The position numbers and the translations under genes are program-made. From an uncultured Clostridia bacterium (GTDB lineage Bacteria; Bacillota; Clostridia; Oscillospirales; Ruminococcaceae), in contig CANCXY010000026.1 of NCBI GenBank assembly GCA_947381875.1, forward strand, positions 1-20,063: a stretch of DNA of 20,063 nucleotides. The letters are read 5' to 3'. The notes beneath the pieces are model-generated. The model saw only the letters and a list, made by a program, of their open reading frames with translations, made no database searches and was not told the DNA's origin. Of the stretch, positions 18,105-20,063 are shown in pieces (the first letter of the stretch is position 1; every line of letters begins with the position of its first letter).

Positions 18105-19490
18105 CTAAAACTGGAAATACACAAAGGGGTTTTGCCCTGTATAGGCCAGTCCGAGGATCAGGCCAAGCAGGATAAAGAAGGCTGTTTGGCCGCGCACGGT
18201 GTTCAGGTTGGCAATGGGGTAATATCCCACGGTTTCCGCGCCCTGCCGGTGCGCGCGGGTTTCCGCCGCCAGCGTACAGAGGAGCAGCAGCGCCAGTGCC
18301 GCGAAAGACCAGGAAAACGGCTGACAGACGCCCTGCTGCAAGGTGAAGATACCGCGCAGCACCGCCCACGCCGCCGCGAAAGACTCGGCTCGGAAGAATA
18401 CCCATGTCAATGTGATAAACGTGAACGTAGCAAGCACGCCGCATATGCGCCGCAGCGGCGCGCCTTTTTTATGCGGCAGCACTTTGTCCAGGCAGAGCGC
18501 CGCCCCGTTCAGCGCGCCCCAGAATACAAACGTCCAGTCCGCGCCGTGCCACAGCCCGCCAAGCAGCATGGTAAGGAACAAATTGAGATACTGCCTCGCC
18601 TTTCCCTTCCGGTTGCCGCCCAGGGGTATGTAAATATACTCCTTCAGCCATGTGGACAGGCTGATATGCCACCTGCGCCAGAACTCCGTCACATTTTGCG
18701 AAATGTAGGGCAGATTGAAATTTCGGCTGAAATCATAACCAAAGCATTTTGCACAGCCGATTGCCATATCGGAGTAGCCCGAAAAGTCAAAGTAGATTTG
18801 CAGGGAATAGGAGACCGCCGCCAGGAGGATCGTCGCCCAGTGGTAGGCGGCGGGCGCATGGTACACGTCGTCGACAAATACGGAAATGTTGTCGGCCAGG
18901 ACGATTTTTTTGAAAAGGCCAAACGCAAATACCTGTACCCCCCATTGGATGCCCTCCCAGGACACCCGCCGCTTTTCATGCAGCTGAGGCAGAAACTCCT
19001 TTGCCTTGACGATAGGCCCTGCCACCAACTGCGGGAAAAAACTGATATAGAGCGCCAGTTTGATGAAATCGCGTTCCACAGGGATCTTTCCCCGGCGCAC
19101 GTCGATCACATAACTGAGCGCCTGGAACGTGTAAAAGGAGATGCCGACCGGTAAAATGATCCTCAGCGCGCCGATCTCCCGCCCGGCCAGCGCCGCCGCC
19201 GAGGACAGGAAGAAATTGAAATACTTGAAAAAACCCAGTACGACGAGCGGCACGATCACGCCAGCCAGGAACGCCGCTTTGTTCCCGCTTTCCCTGCCCG
19301 CCCAGTACGAGGCGGCTGTCACAAACAGCAGCAGGAAACAGAAGCGCCAATCCCAGTAGCCGTAGAAAAAATAGCTGGCGGCCAACAGGAAAATTTCTTT
19401 CGCGCGTTCGGGAAAACGGCGTTCCAGGAATGCGGTGGCCGCAAGCGTGAACCCCAAAAACAACAGAAATTCCACCGACGCAAACGACAT
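18105..19490 (-). CDS. MBOAT family O-acyltransferase (AlgI/DltB/PatA-like)
   Basis: 461 residues, polytopic membrane protein with about 10-12 hydrophobic segments. Seen: YFFYGYWDWRF (~40-50), LPVGISFYTFQALSYVIDV (~113-131), ISFFPQLVAGPI (~149-160), FDFSGYSDMAIG (~234-245), FNLPYISQNVTEFWRRWHIS (~258-277, H275) and LLGGLWHGADWTF (H315, the catalytic histidine), the AlgI/MBOAT order. Such proteins move acetyl groups from the cytosol to an outside acceptor such as alginate, peptidoglycan, teichoic acid or exopolysaccharide. The ATG follows the TGA of the upstream SGNH-like gene with no gap, and its ribosome site GGAGGGGGTG lies in that gene, so the two are translationally coupled. The acceptor polymer cannot be told from this window. 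Confidence 0.92.
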   Translation of the reverse strand: MSFASVEFLLFLGFTLAATAFLERRFPERAKEIFLLAASYFFYGYWDWRFCFLLLFVTAASYWAGRESGNKAAFLAGVIVPLVVLGFFKYFNFFLSSAAALAGREIGALRIILPVGISFYTFQALSYVIDVRRGKIPVERDFIKLALYISFFPQLVAGPIVKAKEFLPQLHEKRRVSWEGIQWGVQVFAFGLFKKIVLADNISVFVDDVYHAPAAYHWATILLAAVSYSLQIYFDFSGYSDMAIGCAKCFGYDFSRNFNLPYISQNVTEFWRRWHISLSTWLKEYIYIPLGGNRKGKARQYLNLFLTMLLGGLWHGADWTFVFWGALNGAALCLDKVLPHKKGAPLRRICGVLATFTFITLTWVFFRAESFAAAWAVLRGIFTLQQGVCQPFSWSFAALALLLLCTLAAETRAHRQGAETVGYYPIANLNTVRGQTAFFILLGLILGLAYTGQNPFVYFQF

Positions 19491-20017
19491 TCAGGCCACC
19501 CCCTCCATCAGTTTATACAGCTCATCCGCGATCATCGCGTGGCCGTATCGGTTCAGGTGCCCTTTACCGACCGCCGAATTGGCAAAGCCGTAGGGCAGGA
19601 GGTGGTTTTCTTCATATTCGCGCAGGAAACGCGCGCCCATATCTAAGAACTGGATGCCGTTTGTCTCACAGATTTCCCGGAAAGCCTCTGCCTGCTCCCG
19701 GTCGTCGCCGAGGGTCAGTGTGCCGTCCGGCTCAATGGTTACAGGAGGATGGTATAGGATGATGACAGAAGGATTGTCTGACCCCCCCCCCCCGGTGCTT
19801 GCATCTGCCAGTATCTTTTTGCAGAGCTGGTCAAGGAGCGCGGGGTCGTTTTGGGAAACCGAAGCTGCTAAAGAGACGGGGACAGCATCCATTTCTTCCT
19901 CTGCCGGAACCTCCCATAGACCGCGAAGCTGCTTATACAAAAGCCGCAGATATGGCACACGCTGTAAAAGGCCAATAATACCGCCCTCATGGGACTGTTG
20001 TTCGGGGAACCGATTGT
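19491..20017 (-). CDS. SGNH/GDSL-like protein, 3' part (N-terminus lost at contig end)
   Basis: About 175 residues remain, starting near NRFPEQQSHEGG. Seen: PSVIILYHPPVTIEPDGTLT, a surface helix with EAFREICETNGIQFLDMG, then FANSAVGKGHLNRYGHAMIA and DELYKLMEG. The GHLNRYGHxMIAxEL block is the C-terminal histidine motif of SGNH-type proteins (AlgJ/AlgX-like or DUF-type partners of MBOAT enzymes), which take the acetyl group on the outside and hand it to the polymer. The block I GDS motif would be upstream and is missing. Translation stops at TGA 19491-19493, touching the MBOAT start. A G12 tract (coding strand) sits mid-gene. The first ~11 codons of the apparent open frame beyond 20017 are sequencing adapter. 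Confidence 0.72.
19782..19793. repeat. 12-base mononucleotide tract (C12 on +, G12 in the coding strand)
   Basis: Twelve consecutive C on +, read as four glycines in DASTGGGGSDNP of the SGNH-like gene. The frame is intact at this length. Tracts like this either mutate rapidly by slippage (phase variation) or are miscounted in sequencing. Confidence 0.9.
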
Positions 20018-20063
20018 AGATCGGAAGAGCACACGTCTGAACTCCAGTCACGCACGGACATCT
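20018..20063. other. Illumina adapter sequence (assembly artefact)
   Basis: 20018-20051 begins AGATCGGAAGAGCACACGTC and continues through the 34 bases of the standard TruSeq read-1 adapter. The next eight bases (GCACGGAC, 20052-20059) stand in the index position and ATCT (20060-20063) matches the following adapter bases. Translated on the - strand it gives the well-known artefact peptide TGVQTCALPI. The genome therefore stops at 20017. Confidence 0.98.

Noticed and set aside
20018..20051. N-terminal peptide TGVQTCALPI of the last - strand frame
   Set aside because: It is translated sequencing adapter, not protein.

Overview
The window looks like one end of a contig from a GC-rich Bacillota genome, most likely an uncultured gut Clostridia of the Oscillospiraceae/Ruminococcaceae type. 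This is inferred from the spc/alpha operon order (secY-adk-map-infA-rpmJ-rpsM-rpsK-rpsD-rpoA-rplQ), the zinc-type S4 and L36, the zinc-LID adenylate kinase, strong AGGAGG-like ribosome binding sites, a BofC-like small protein and GC-rich coding sequence. No 16S gene or other taxonomic marker is present. The right end of the contig is not biological: positions 20018-20063 are Illumina adapter.

Layout. 1-5654: the distal half of the ribosomal-protein operon, all on +, closed by a textbook terminator. 5690-5995: a compact convergent pair, a + strand small RNA and a - strand 32-aa hydrophobic peptide, that fits a type I toxin-antitoxin locus and is the best candidate for a new system here. 6009-7789: a repeat element, a truncated Rpn/PD-(D/E)XK transposase-family remnant, and a membrane GGDEF protein with a degenerate GGNEF motif. 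8053-9299: a small switch-like region with an XRE repressor divergent from a zinc-ribbon protein and a terminase-small-subunit-like protein, separated by two near-consensus promoters and a palindrome. 9404-13395 (-): an ACT-domain UPF0735/PheB protein, a Uma2 family nuclease and a class A penicillin-binding protein. 13541-13849 (+): a BofC-like membrane protein. 13888-17826: a two-domain AAA ATPase (CbxX/SpoVK type) divergent from a cysteine-rich von Willebrand A protein. 18105-20017 (-): an SGNH-like protein (cut by the contig end) coupled to an MBOAT O-acyltransferase, a likely envelope or exopolysaccharide O-acetylation pair.

The gaps between these genes carry a second layer of structure: many short perfect inverted repeats, nearly all with trinucleotide loops, strung together in arrays with fixed linkers, even inside the ribosomal operon. 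The two arms of related hairpins change together, so the fold rather than the sequence seems to be kept. A second hairpin class (CCCCGCC core) sits alone or inside an approximately 66-93 bp element with GGGAGTGTCC-like ends, found three times here, once apparently inside the start of the penicillin-binding protein gene. No tRNA, rRNA or CRISPR array was seen.
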